Assembly (NCBI GenBank): GCA_964523885.1
Contig: CAZFYX010000038.1
Span: 62,001-126,000, forward strand
Direction: 5' to 3'
Length of the DNA stretch: 64,000 nt
Source of the DNA: SHXO01 sp964523885
GTDB taxonomy: Bacteria > Pseudomonadota > Gammaproteobacteria > Burkholderiales > SHXO01
Under the pieces are notes generated by a model. The model ran no database searches and was not told where the DNA came from. It saw only the letters and a program-made list of their open reading frames with translations. Positions 1 to 8,469 of this stretch are shown here, one piece after another (position 1 is the first letter of the stretch; every line of letters begins with the position of its first letter). The position numbers and the translations under genes were made by a program.

Positions 1-378
1 GCCCAGCACCGTCACGGCGGCGCCGACGATGCCCGTGGCCATGGCGAAGATCGTCGCGGTCAGTATCACCGCCAGGTAGAGCGAGCCGCGCAGTGGCGCC
101 AGCACGTTGCGCATCGCCAGGAACAGCCGCTCCATCAGCCCGGCCTGCTCGGTCATGAAGCCCATGAAGATGAACAGCGGCACCGCGGGCAGGATGTCGT
201 CCTTCATCAGCCCCCAGACCTGCAGGTAGGCGAGGTTGAAGGTCAGTTCGGTGCCCAGGCCGATCGCGCCGAAGAACAGCGCGATGAACAGTAGCGTGAA
301 CGCGATCGGGAAGCCGATGAAGATGATCGTGATCATCGCCACCAGCATCAGCAGTCCCAGGATCTCCTGTCCGCTCAT
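1..378 (-). CDS. dctM: TRAP transporter large permease DctM, partial
   Basis: N-terminal 126 codons of the large membrane subunit of a TRAP transporter, the channel that uses an ion gradient to import substrate delivered by DctP. The start at 378 gives a protein beginning MSGQEILGLLML, followed by very hydrophobic helices and the family-typical stretch AVPLFIFMGF. The gene runs off the left edge, so the C-terminus is not seen. It is third in a leftward dctP-dctQ-dctM set, 71 nt after dctQ. Confidence 0.93.
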   Translation of the reverse strand, partial: MSGQEILGLLMLVAMITIIFIGFPIAFTLLFIALFFGAIGLGTELTFNLAYLQVWGLMKDDILPAVPLFIFMGFMTEQAGLMERLFLAMRNVLAPLRGSLYLAVILTATIFAMATGIVGAAVTVLG

Positions 379-449
379 CTCTTGTGTCCCAATGGAAGTC
401 CCGCGCGGCGCTTACCGGGGCAGGGGGCCGGGCTCAGGCGTTCGCAGCC

Positions 450-1001
450 TCAGATCTCGATCTTCTCGTGATGCACCAGCAGCGCGCCGGTCCGCGCGGC
501 CCAGAGGCTCTTCATCAGCTCGGAGATGCCCTGCAGGAACAGCAGCGCCGCCGAGAGCGGAATGACGGCGCGGAACGGCCAGATCGGGGGCTGCCAGGCG
601 GTCAGCGTGGAGCGCTCGTCGATCGACCATGCATAGTTGAACTCGTTGAACGAGATCCAGCACAGGACCGCCATGGTAGGGAGGAACAGCAGCAGATATG
701 CGACGGCGTCGATGATGCCCTTGGTGCGGTCGCTGAACTTCTCCCACAGCATGTCGGTACGCACGTGCGCACCCTTTTGCAGCGCGTAGGCGGCGCCGAG
801 CATGAACAGTGCGCCGTAAGACATCACCGTGGCCTGGGTGGCCCAGTCCGTCGGGGAGTTGAGCGCATAGCGCATGAACACTTCCACGGTATTCGCCACG
901 ACCAGCGGGGCCACCAGCAGCGCACACGCGTAACCGCTCCACAGCACGACCCGGTCGATCATGCGGATGGCGTGGACGTAACCCGGGGCCGGGCGGCTCA
1001 T
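450..1001 (-). CDS. dctQ: TRAP transporter small permease DctQ
   Basis: 183-residue small integral membrane subunit of the TRAP transporter, with four hydrophobic segments (about residues 17-38, 55-75, 96-118 and 144-165), the usual DctQ topology. It pairs with DctM in the inner membrane. I chose the start at 1001 (MSRPAPG), which leaves 52 nt after dctP; a shorter start at residue 14 is possible. The long C-terminal periplasmic/cytoplasmic loops resemble the mannitol/chloroaromatic branch of the family. Confidence 0.9.
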   Translation of the reverse strand: MSRPAPGYVHAIRMIDRVVLWSGYACALLVAPLVVANTVEVFMRYALNSPTDWATQATVMSYGALFMLGAAYALQKGAHVRTDMLWEKFSDRTKGIIDAVAYLLLFLPTMAVLCWISFNEFNYAWSIDERSTLTAWQPPIWPFRAVIPLSAALLFLQGISELMKSLWAARTGALLVHHEKIEI

Positions 1002-1053
1002 GCCCGGTCCCCGGTAGCGTCGGCCCGCGCCTGCACCTGGCGCACCGGGCGCT

Positions 1054-2148
1054 TCACTTCTTCTCCGGCCAGTAGTAGGTCGATGCCAGGTCGTAGTCCG
1101 GATAGACGTTGCGCCGGGCCGGCACGATGCGCGAGGCGTAGGCGCGCTGGGAGTCGTAGACCTTCTTGAAGAACGCGTTCTTCGCGTACTCCTCCTTGGC
1201 GATTTGGTCCCACGATTCGAGCATCTTGGTGAGGATGTCCTGCGGGGTGCGCGAGATGGTGACGCCGTGCTTCTCGCGCAGCTCGACGATGGCCTCGGCA
1301 TTGAGCTTGTTCATCACCAGCTGGGAGCGCAGCGTCGCGTCCATCGCGGCCGACTTGATCACCTCCTTCTGGTCGTCCGGCAGCTTCTTCCAGACGTCGC
1401 CGTTGATGAGGATTTCCGCGACCGTCGCCGGCTCGTGCAGCGAGGGCATGTAGGCGTACTTCCACACTGACTGGAAGCCGATGCGCAGGTCCTCCACCGG
1501 GCCGACCCACTCCGCGCAGTCGATCACGCCGCGCTGGCCGGCCGGGACGATCTCGCCGCCGGGCATGTTCACCGTGTTCATCCCCGACTTGCTGAACACC
1601 TCCGCGGTGATCCCGGTCTCGCGGCACTTGCGGCCCTTGAGGTCCTCCCAGCTCTTGACCGGGGTCTTGAACCAGCCGAGGATCTGGGGCCCGCCGGAGG
1701 TCATCGGGATGACGTAGACGTTGCGCTGCAACTGGGTCTGGTAGAACTCCTCGTACAGCGCCAGCCCGCCGCCCTCGTGCAGCCAGCCCATGTAGTCCAG
1801 CATGTCCATGCCGAACGGACCGCCGGGCGCGGGACCGAAGAGGGTGGCTGTCCGGTTCTTGCCCAGCCAGTACGCGGCCCCCGACTGCGCGCCGTCGAGC
1901 ACGCCCTTGTGCACTGCGTCGAGCACTTCGAACGGCGGCACGACGGCGCCGGGCGGCAGCATCTCGATCTGCAGCCGCCCGCCGGTCATCAGCTTTACCC
2001 GCTCGGCGAAGTACTTGCCGTTCTCGAAGAACAGGCTGGCGGCCGGGAAGGCCGACTCGAACCTGAGCTTGGTCACCTGCTGCGCGGATGCCGATACGGA
2101 AGCAACCGCGAGTGCACAAGCCACGGCCAGGATGCGTGCGATCCTCAT
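1054..2148 (-). CDS. dctP: TRAP transporter substrate-binding protein DctP
   Basis: 364-residue periplasmic solute receptor of the TRAP system. A signal peptide (MRIARILAVACALAVASVSA) precedes the mature start QQVTKLRFES. The body has the DctP features of the mannitol/chloroaromatic-type branch, such as the segment around PPGAVVPPFEVLDAV. The start at 2148 follows a good GGGGAGGAG ribosome site; an upstream extension in the same frame looks non-coding. First gene of the leftward dctPQM unit. The ligand cannot be read from the sequence; an organic or aromatic carboxylate is likely. Confidence 0.92.
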   Translation of the reverse strand: MRIARILAVACALAVASVSASAQQVTKLRFESAFPAASLFFENGKYFAERVKLMTGGRLQIEMLPPGAVVPPFEVLDAVHKGVLDGAQSGAAYWLGKNRTATLFGPAPGGPFGMDMLDYMGWLHEGGGLALYEEFYQTQLQRNVYVIPMTSGGPQILGWFKTPVKSWEDLKGRKCRETGITAEVFSKSGMNTVNMPGGEIVPAGQRGVIDCAEWVGPVEDLRIGFQSVWKYAYMPSLHEPATVAEILINGDVWKKLPDDQKEVIKSAAMDATLRSQLVMNKLNAEAIVELREKHGVTISRTPQDILTKMLESWDQIAKEEYAKNAFFKKVYDSQRAYASRIVPARRNVYPDYDLASTYYWPEKK

Positions 2149-2312
2149 GACTCCTCCCCGATGTTCGTTGTGCGCGCCCGGTGCCGGTACGCGCCGGGGC
2201 CGGTTCGGTCCGGCCTCGCGGGGAGGATAACTCCGATGGCGCCGTTGTGCCATCGGCTTGCGGATCGGGGAGGGGGCTCTGGCACAATAGGGTGCACCGC
2301 AATCGCCTGGGA

Positions 2313-2936
2313 ATGACGATGAGAACTGCAGGAGCGTGGGCATGCCGCACCGGGGTTGCCCTTCTGGCCGCCATGCTGCTGGCCGCGTGCGCCAGCACCC
2401 GGTTCACCAGCCAGTGGAAGAGTCCCGACTACTCGGGCGCACCGATGCGCAAGGTGCTGGTGGTGGGCGTGAGCAAGCAGCCCAGCGTGCGGCGCACGTT
2501 CGAAGACGAGTTCGTGGCTCGGCTGAAGGCGGCCGGCGTCGATGGCATCCAGAGCTACACCGTGCTGCCCGACGAGGGCCGGGTCGAGCGTCCCGCGCTG
2601 GAAGCGGCGGTGAAGAGCACCGGCGCCGATGGCCTGCTGGTCGTGCGCCTGGTCAAGCGCGAGCAGCAGACCCAGGTCGTGCAGGCCTATCCGACCGCGC
2701 CGCCTGCCGCGGGCATCTACGGCTGGTACGCCGGTGCGTGGAGCGGCTACTACGAGCCGGCGACGGCGTACCAGTACGAGCTGGTTACGCTGGAGGCCAG
2801 CCTGTACAGCCCTGGCCAGGGCAACCTGGTCTGGTCGGCCACGACCGAGGGCTTCGCGCCGACCAACCTGGAGAAGGACTCCGCCAGCTATGCCGATCTC
2901 ATCATCGGCGCGCTGCGCAAGGAGCAGATCCTTTAG
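2313..2936 (+). CDS. putative lipoprotein of unknown function
   Basis: 207-residue predicted lipoprotein. It starts MTMRT at 2313 and has a hydrophobic signal ending in the lipobox MLLAAC with Cys26. The mature part holds a compact alpha/beta region (KVLVVGVSKQPSVRRTFEDE) and a Tyr/Gly-rich insertion near residues 135-155. I do not recognise a named family with certainty. It is divergent from dctP and convergent with the G3E GTPase gene that ends at 2977. Confidence 0.75.
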   Translation: MTMRTAGAWACRTGVALLAAMLLAACASTRFTSQWKSPDYSGAPMRKVLVVGVSKQPSVRRTFEDEFVARLKAAGVDGIQSYTVLPDEGRVERPALEAAVKSTGADGLLVVRLVKREQQTQVVQAYPTAPPAAGIYGWYAGAWSGYYEPATAYQYELVTLEASLYSPGQGNLVWSATTEGFAPTNLEKDSASYADLIIGALRKEQIL

Positions 2937-2976
2937 CGGCCGGTGTGCACCCTGGCAGTCCGGAGGGCCGGCCCTG

Positions 2977-4320
2977 CTACTGCACCGCGCAGGCCCTGAA
3001 GCTGCGCTCCAGTTCGGCGCGATCCAGGTTGCGGCCGATGAACACCAGGCGGTTGGAGCGCGCCGTTCCGTTCCAGGATCCGTTGGCACGGCCGTCGAAG
3101 AGCATGTGCACGCCCTGGAACACGAAGCGCTCGTCCTCGCCGTGAATGTTGAGCAGCCCCTTCATCCGGAAGATGTCGGCGCCCTTCGTCTGTAGCAGGC
3201 GCGAGAGCCAGCTGTTGACCTTGTCGCCGTCCACCGCCCCGCCGAACTCGATCGCCACCGACGTGACGCTGTCGTCGTGGCTGTGTGCAGCGGAGAAGTC
3301 CTGGCGCTCCAGCGGGTCTAGAGCGCTCCCCAGCGCTCCGGTGATGCGCAGCGCGAACTCCTCGGGGAGATGTTGCGTGAACAGGACGTAGCGCCCAGCC
3401 GCAGGCACCCGCAGCGGGTAGCGGCTCGTCGGGCCGGCAGCCGGGGCGATGGACCAGTGGCGAGGCCCGGCGTCCAGCGCCATCCCGGGCGCGAGCGTGG
3501 CCGGCTCCAGGGCGAAGGTCCGCACCGCGCGCTCGGCCTCGACGGATAGCTCCGGACGCTTTGCGTCCTCGCGCAGCAGTGCCACCGACATCGTCGGATC
3601 CGGTCCCGGGCCCAGCTCCAGCACCGCGCCGTCGCGCGGCAGATCGAAGCGCATCGCGCACTCGAACGGGTACTCGGGCGCCAGGAACGTCGGCTTGATC
3701 TCCAGCGCGCGGTCGAGGTCGAACCCGCCCAGATCGAGGACATCCTCCATCGGGGCATCGGCCATCGTCACGCGGCGCAGGCGTGCCGCGGCGTTGATCG
3801 AGCGGATGCGGCGTTCGAGCGCGTCCAGCTCCGCGGAGTCGACGAGGTCGATCTTGTTGATGAGGATGACATCCGCGAAGGCGATCTGCGCCTTCGCCTC
3901 GTCGCTCTGGTCCAGGTGCAGGCCCAGGTGACGGGCGTCGACCACGGTGACGATGCCGTCGAGGGCGAGGTCCTCGCGCACGTCGTCGTCCACGAAGAAG
4001 GTCTGCGCGACCGGCCCGGGATCGGCCAGGCCGGTGGTCTCGATCACGACGCGGTCGAAGCGGTCGCGGCGTTTCATCAGGCTGGCGAGAATGCGGATGA
4101 GGTCGCCGCGCACGGTGCAGCAGATGCACCCGTTGTTCATCTCGAAGATCTCCTCGTCGGCCCGGATCACCAGGTCCTGGTCGACGCCGATCTCGCCGAA
4201 CTCGTTCTCGATCACCGCGATGCGCTGGCCGTGGCTCTCGGTCAGGATGCGGTTGAGCAGGGTGGTCTTGCCGGCACCGAGGAAGCCGGTCAGCACAGTC
4301 ACTGGGATGCGCCTGGGCAT
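2977..4320 (-). CDS. G3E-family GTPase (COG0523/CobW), zinc-homeostasis type
   Basis: 447-residue P-loop GTPase of the metal-chaperone family. Visible motifs are Walker A GFLGAGKT (residues 12-19), the metal-binding CxCC motif CICC (65-68), ETTGLADP (about 94-101) and a canonical NKID (155-158). A CobW C-terminal domain fills roughly residues 330-445, and a His-containing stretch HSHDD lies at its start. A Zur-like palindrome 42 nt upstream and the zur/znu neighbours point to expression under zinc starvation. COG0523 members deliver metal to client proteins at GTP cost; the client here is not evident. Divergent from the WD40 gene. Confidence 0.9.
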   Translation of the reverse strand: MPRRIPVTVLTGFLGAGKTTLLNRILTESHGQRIAVIENEFGEIGVDQDLVIRADEEIFEMNNGCICCTVRGDLIRILASLMKRRDRFDRVVIETTGLADPGPVAQTFFVDDDVREDLALDGIVTVVDARHLGLHLDQSDEAKAQIAFADVILINKIDLVDSAELDALERRIRSINAAARLRRVTMADAPMEDVLDLGGFDLDRALEIKPTFLAPEYPFECAMRFDLPRDGAVLELGPGPDPTMSVALLREDAKRPELSVEAERAVRTFALEPATLAPGMALDAGPRHWSIAPAAGPTSRYPLRVPAAGRYVLFTQHLPEEFALRITGALGSALDPLERQDFSAAHSHDDSVTSVAIEFGGAVDGDKVNSWLSRLLQTKGADIFRMKGLLNIHGEDERFVFQGVHMLFDGRANGSWNGTARSNRLVFIGRNLDRAELERSFRACAVQ

Positions 4321-4361
4321 GCTCTCACCTGTAGGGGCAGCGAGGCGCGAGGTTACTCCAT

Positions 4362-4378
4362 ATGCAACTTAGTGGCAA
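4362..4378. promoter_or_regulatory. putative Zur operator A
   Basis: ATGCAAC-TTA-GTGGCAA: one perfect half-site and one degenerate half-site of the 7-3-7 palindrome found three more times in this island. It lies between the divergent G3E GTPase (start 4320) and WD40 gene (start 4423). A leftward promoter TTGCCA-N17-TAACCT overlaps it. This is the weakest of the four copies. Confidence 0.6.
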
Positions 4379-4422
4379 GTAGAGCTATGCTATGCGGCTT
4401 TACCGATCGAGGACCCGCAGCC

Positions 4423-5463
4423 ATGACCCGAGCCGCCATCCAGGAGGATGCCTTCGTTGTCCGCGAATGGGCGCTGGACGCCTATGTCGTCGGAGCCTGC
4501 TGGAGCCGTGACGGCGCCCATGCGGCCTTCGGCCTTGGCGATGGCACCGTGCACCTGGTTGCTGCGGCTGCCGGGCCGGCGGCCGACCCGGTAGCCGTGC
4601 GCCTTGCGCAGGGCCAGGTGCTCTGCATCGTTCCCGATGCCGCGGCCGATGCGTTCCTGTGCAGCACGGACGACGGCCGCGTAAGCAGCGTATCCGCAGC
4701 CCGTCCACCCGAGCTGCGGATGGCGCATCCCGGCGCCTGGCTGGACGCGTTGGCGACGCATCCGGCCGGCGCCCGCGCCGCAGCCGCCGGCAATGTCGTG
4801 CATCTGCTCGCAGGCGAAGGCGACGCCTGCAAGCTCGGCCCGCATCCGAGCACCGTGGCCGGTATAGCGTTCCGCTCCGACGGCCGGCAGCTCGCAGCTG
4901 CGCACTACGAGGCGGTGTCGCTGTGGGGGCTGGACGGGAAGACGGCGGGGCCGCGCCGGCTCGAGTTCCCCGGGTCGCACCTGCTGGTTTCGTACAGCCC
5001 GGACGGGCGGTTCGTCGCCACCGGCACGCAGGAAAAGGAGGTGCACGTCTGGCGCACGGCGGATGGCTCGGACCTGCGCATGAGCGGCTACTACGCGAAG
5101 GTCAGGGCGTTGTCGTGGAGCGGCGATTCGCGCTGGTTGCTCACCAGCGGCGCCGACACCGCGATCGCATGGCGCTTCGATGGCGATGGGCCGGAAGGAA
5201 AGCCGCCGCGGATGCTGGGTCCCGACACCAGCAGCCACGTCACGCAGGTCGCGTGTCACCCGTCGCTGCCGGTCGTGGCGATTGGTTACGCGGACGGTGC
5301 GCTCGCGCTCGCCCGCATCGGGAAGCCGGCGCGCGAAGTGGCGCTGCGCGCCGGTGATGGCACTGCCATCACGGCGATGGCATTCTCGCCCGACGGCGGG
5401 CGGCTGGCGGTGGGCGGCCGGGGCGGCGTCGCGCTGGTCTACGAATGGGCCGAGGCGCAATAG
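4423..5463 (+). CDS. WD40-repeat protein of the zinc-starvation island
   Basis: 346-residue predicted beta-propeller. Repeats show the usual SxDGxxxAxGxxDGxVxVW pattern, for example YSPDGRFVATGTQEKEVHVW and FSPDGGRLAVGGRGG near the C-terminus. No signal peptide is seen, so it is probably cytoplasmic. I chose the ATG at 4423; an in-frame ATG at 4387 would add 12 residues but would crowd the operator. WD40 proteins next to a COG0523 GTPase recur in zinc regulons, so a scaffold role for metal transfer is plausible. This is inference only. Confidence 0.85.
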   Translation: MTRAAIQEDAFVVREWALDAYVVGACWSRDGAHAAFGLGDGTVHLVAAAAGPAADPVAVRLAQGQVLCIVPDAAADAFLCSTDDGRVSSVSAARPPELRMAHPGAWLDALATHPAGARAAAAGNVVHLLAGEGDACKLGPHPSTVAGIAFRSDGRQLAAAHYEAVSLWGLDGKTAGPRRLEFPGSHLLVSYSPDGRFVATGTQEKEVHVWRTADGSDLRMSGYYAKVRALSWSGDSRWLLTSGADTAIAWRFDGDGPEGKPPRMLGPDTSSHVTQVACHPSLPVVAIGYADGALALARIGKPAREVALRAGDGTAITAMAFSPDGGRLAVGGRGGVALVYEWAEAQ

Positions 5464-5481
5464 GCGGCGGGCGCGGGAGCG

Positions 5482-5501
5482 GGGCCGCGCTGCGGCGGCC
5501 C
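5482..5501. terminator. possible hairpin between convergent genes
   Basis: GGGCCGC and GCGGCCC form a 7-bp stem with a 6-nt loop in the 48-nt gap between the WD40 gene and the convergent cyclase-family gene. There is no U-run on either side, so termination activity is uncertain. Confidence 0.3.
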
Positions 5502-5511
5502 TGCTCGAGCC

Positions 5512-6660
5512 CTACACGACAGCGATCGGATTGCCCGGCGAGCCGGTCGCCCCCTTGATCGGAATCGGAGAGAAGATGTAGGCGAACTTGTAGGCCTTGT
5601 CCGCGGCGAGGTGGTCGAGCCGCAGGTTCTCGTGGATGTGGATGCCGTTGCGCGTGAGCAGAATCTGGTGCACCGGGAAGGCGAGATTGGGGTCCGGGTT
5701 GGGCACCACTTCGATCGCCCAGCAGTCTGCGCCGCCCACCGACATGCCCTTGGACGCGAGCCAGTTCGCGGCCTCGACGCCGATCCCCGGCTCGCCGGAA
5801 TTGAAGCGCGCGTTGTCCTTCATCCACAGCGCCTCAGCCCAGCCGGTGCGCCACACGCCCGCGAATCCCGGCGTAAGGTCGGCCTCGGACATGCCTTGCC
5901 GCTGCAGGCAGGCCTTCAGGTCTGCCAGCGTGATCTCCTCGCCCTTCTCCAGCATGCGCCCCTTCAGTCCCATCACGTCGAACAGGATGCCGCGGCAGAA
6001 GAACGGCTTGACGTTCTCGACGCCGAGCTTTTGCAGGCCGTACGCACCCACCGTGGCGCCGGCCGCAGCGTTGTTGTTGTACAGCTCCGTGCCGGTGATC
6101 CCGTTGTAGTAGATCTCCTTCGATGCATCCCCGGCTGCCCCGGTGCGTGCGCCGATGTGGCCCAGGCCGTCGAACTGAGTGCCCACCTGGCCGATCTCGG
6201 TCGTGAGGATCTCGTCGTGCCAGATGGTCTGGTTCTTCCCGTACGCCCCGCCGGTGGGCGCGCCAGGGATGCGCAGCACGAACGCGCGCTGGCCGAACAG
6301 CGGCATGCCGAACTCGTAGACGCGGCCCAGGCTGTAGACCTTGCCGGTGCGGATCAGGCTCACCGCGTCCATGGTCGTCTTCGGTCCCATGTGGTTGGTC
6401 GCACCGACCTGATCGTCCTTGCCCCAGCGCGACGGCCACCACTTCGTGCCCATGGGCGTACCCTCGATGGTGCCTTCCGCCGCCGCGGCCGGCTTGACCA
6501 GGTCGAGCTCGTGCATGGCCACGGTGGCAGCACCCACGGCCGCGGTTGCCATCGCGGCCTGCTTGATGAAGTCACGCCGCGGCTTCGACGCGGGCTCGGA
6601 CGGTTCCTGGTCCGGCTGCGCCGCTGGCAGGTCCTGCTGCTGCTGCTGCTTCTCCTCCAT
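5512..6660 (-). CDS. Tat-exported cyclase-family (kynurenine formamidase-like) hydrolase
   Basis: 382-residue member of the metal-dependent cyclase / kynurenine formamidase / isatin hydrolase superfamily. The start at 6660 follows AAGGAGAAG. The N-terminus has five Gln residues and then a twin-arginine signal PRRDFIK (about 27-33) with a hydrophobic Ala-rich core, so folded, metal-loaded export is predicted. The family metal-site region appears as VGTQFDGLGHIG, the variant typical of the longer cyclase subfamily, with Gln where the short enzymes have His. A Zur-like operator lies 44 nt upstream and is shared with zur. Substrate unknown. Confidence 0.82.
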   Translation of the reverse strand: MEEKQQQQQDLPAAQPDQEPSEPASKPRRDFIKQAAMATAAVGAATVAMHELDLVKPAAAAEGTIEGTPMGTKWWPSRWGKDDQVGATNHMGPKTTMDAVSLIRTGKVYSLGRVYEFGMPLFGQRAFVLRIPGAPTGGAYGKNQTIWHDEILTTEIGQVGTQFDGLGHIGARTGAAGDASKEIYYNGITGTELYNNNAAAGATVGAYGLQKLGVENVKPFFCRGILFDVMGLKGRMLEKGEEITLADLKACLQRQGMSEADLTPGFAGVWRTGWAEALWMKDNARFNSGEPGIGVEAANWLASKGMSVGGADCWAIEVVPNPDPNLAFPVHQILLTRNGIHIHENLRLDHLAADKAYKFAYIFSPIPIKGATGSPGNPIAVV

Positions 6661-6703
6661 TGCTCTTCTCCTTGGTTTGCCCGACCGGGCCCGATATCTA
6701 GAC

Positions 6704-6720
6704 TTGCAACGCAGTTGCAT
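6704..6720. promoter_or_regulatory. putative Zur operator B
   Basis: TTGCAAC-GCA-GTTGCAT, an almost perfect 7-3-7 palindrome (only the outermost pair differs) between the divergent cyclase-family gene and zur. It would allow zur autoregulation and control of the exported hydrolase. Confidence 0.8.
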
Positions 6721-6733
6721 GGGCCGGTACACT
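6704..6733 (+). promoter_or_regulatory. predicted sigma70 promoter of zur
   Basis: -35 TTGCAA (6704-6709), an 18-nt spacer and -10 TACACT (6728-6733). The operator covers the -35 and most of the spacer, so bound repressor would block polymerase. About 70 nt of leader precede the zur start. Confidence 0.55.
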
Positions 6734-6806
6734 AACAGTGCCTGCTGCTGTTACAACATTGCAGAACGCGGTCTGGCGCCGTGCAGGGGCAGAGGGAGAG
6801 TCGGGC

Positions 6807-7313
6807 ATGACGGGCTGTGCCGCGCTTGGCAATGGTGGACTTCCGAAAGACCTGGTCGAGCGCGCCCGGCGCCTGTGCGATGCGCGCGGCCAGCGCTTCA
6901 CGCCGATGCGCGCGGCAGTCTTCCAGATCGTGGCGGGGACCAGGCACCCGATGGGCGCCTACGAGATCATGGACCGCCTGTTGGCGGCCGGGCTCGAGGT
7001 CGCCGCGCCGACGGTCTACCGTGCGCTCGACTTCCTGCAGCGGCAGCAACTGATCCACCGGGTGGAGTCGCTTAACGCATTCATGCCGTGCACGCAGCCC
7101 GAGACCCACCATGACTGCCAGTTCCTCATCTGTACCGGTTGCGGCACGACGGCGGAGATCGAGGCGAGCGGGGTGATGTCGCGCCTGGCGCACTCCGCGC
7201 GCGGGCTGGGCTTCTCCATCAGCGACGCCGTGGTGGAGCTCAAGGGCATGTGCGCGAGCTGCCGCAATGCGCTGCTGGCGCTGACTGACCGCGCCAAGCG
7301 GCGGCCCGCGTAG
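6807..7313 (+). CDS. zur: Fur-family zinc uptake regulator Zur
   Basis: 168-residue Fur-superfamily repressor. A winged-helix region (about 14-90, with APTVYRALDFL as recognition helix) is followed by the metal-binding domain. Visible ligands are HHDC (101-104), a first CxxC (C109, C112) and a second CxxC (C149, C152), the pattern of the structural zinc site. The start at 6807 follows a GGGAG ribosome site; the upstream extension in this frame crosses the promoter. The call as Zur rather than Fur or Mur rests on the znu and COG0523 neighbours that share its operator. Confidence 0.9.
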   Translation: MTGCAALGNGGLPKDLVERARRLCDARGQRFTPMRAAVFQIVAGTRHPMGAYEIMDRLLAAGLEVAAPTVYRALDFLQRQQLIHRVESLNAFMPCTQPETHHDCQFLICTGCGTTAEIEASGVMSRLAHSARGLGFSISDAVVELKGMCASCRNALLALTDRAKRRPA

Positions 7314-7332
7314 GGCCGCGAGCGCGGGTGCC

Positions 7333-8424
7333 CTACACCGGCAGGGACGGGTCGCTCGCAGACCGCTGCCGGCGCTGTTCGCGTTCGTGGCTGCGTTGCA
7401 CGAACACCGGGAGGTCGCGCTGGAGGCTCGACGCGACCGCGTCGCGCTCCAGCTCGCGCGTGACGAACACCAGGCGGGTGCGCTGGTCCGTCGAGGTCCA
7501 GCCGGGCAGCTGCACGGGCGGCTGCAGCACCTGCTGCACGCCGTGGATGAGCACCGGCGCGGGGTTGCCGTACACGTTCACGACGCCCTTCGTCCGGTAC
7601 AGCACGTCGCCGTTGAGGCGCACGCCGGCATCGAGCCACTGGTGGAATGCCTCCCACTCCACGGGCTCGTCGATGGAAACGGCGAACGCGTGCAGGTCGC
7701 CTTCGAGCTGGGACGACTCCGGGCCGAAGCGATTCGCGCGCAACCACGCTTCGATCGGCTCGCCGCGCTGCAGGACCGCGTGGTAGCCGGCCGGCGTCAG
7801 TGCACCGGAGATCGATTCGCCGGGGCCCATGCGGCAGATGTCCGCAGCGGGATTGAGCGCACGCAAGCGTTCCTCGAGGCGCGCCACGTGCATGCCGGCT
7901 GCGCGATCGATCCCGGTCAGGACGACCCGGTCGCACACCGCGAGCTGCTTGAGCGCGTGCGTGGCAGCCCCGACGGCGTCCTGCGGCAGCCCCGCATCGA
8001 GCAAGCAGACGACGCTGCACAACCGGTAGTACTGCGTCACCAGGGCATTGTTCAGCAGCGTCTGCATGACCGGTGCCGGGTCTGCGCCTGCGGCAGTCTC
8101 GATCACCACGTGGTCGAACGCGGGCGCCTCGTCCCGACTGCGCCGCGCGTACATCCGGCGCAGCGCGTCGACCAGGGCGGAGCGGCCGGTGCAGCACAGG
8201 CAGCCGATCGCGTGCGGCACCATCTGTCCCTCGATCGCCTCGGCCACACAGGCCTGGGCGCGGGTCTCGCCCAGCTCGTTGAGCAGTGCCGCTGCACGAC
8301 CTCGTGCCGGATCCGCTGCCAGGATGTTCAGCAGTGCGGTCTTGCCGCTGCCCCTTGCGCCGAGCAGCACGGTGACCGGAATGCGGTCGTCGTGTAGGAT
8401 CGATTCGAACTGCCACATCGTCAT
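7333..8424 (-). CDS. second G3E-family (COG0523) GTPase, divergent
   Basis: 363-residue paralogue of the first G3E GTPase, more diverged. Walker A reads GARGSGKT (22-29) and the metal motif is CLCC (75-78). The guanine-specificity motif NKxD is replaced by TGID (about 170-173), so nucleotide preference may be altered. A CobW C-terminal domain follows (about 235-350, with VNVYGNPAP). It ends 20 nt from zur in convergent orientation and lies just downstream of znuA (45-nt gap), so it is probably co-transcribed with znuCBA. A second ATG six nt inside is possible. Confidence 0.87.
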   Translation of the reverse strand: MTMWQFESILHDDRIPVTVLLGARGSGKTALLNILAADPARGRAAALLNELGETRAQACVAEAIEGQMVPHAIGCLCCTGRSALVDALRRMYARRSRDEAPAFDHVVIETAAGADPAPVMQTLLNNALVTQYYRLCSVVCLLDAGLPQDAVGAATHALKQLAVCDRVVLTGIDRAAGMHVARLEERLRALNPAADICRMGPGESISGALTPAGYHAVLQRGEPIEAWLRANRFGPESSQLEGDLHAFAVSIDEPVEWEAFHQWLDAGVRLNGDVLYRTKGVVNVYGNPAPVLIHGVQQVLQPPVQLPGWTSTDQRTRLVFVTRELERDAVASSLQRDLPVFVQRSHEREQRRQRSASDPSLPV

Positions 8425-8469
8425 CGTCGGTCGCTCGTGCTCGGCTGCCTGCAGTCAGGCGTGGGGACG

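Noticed and set aside
6635..6656. A CTG trinucleotide run as a phase-variation tract.
   Set aside because: Five in-frame Gln codons in the cyclase-family N-terminus; variation by three would keep the frame, and the run is short.
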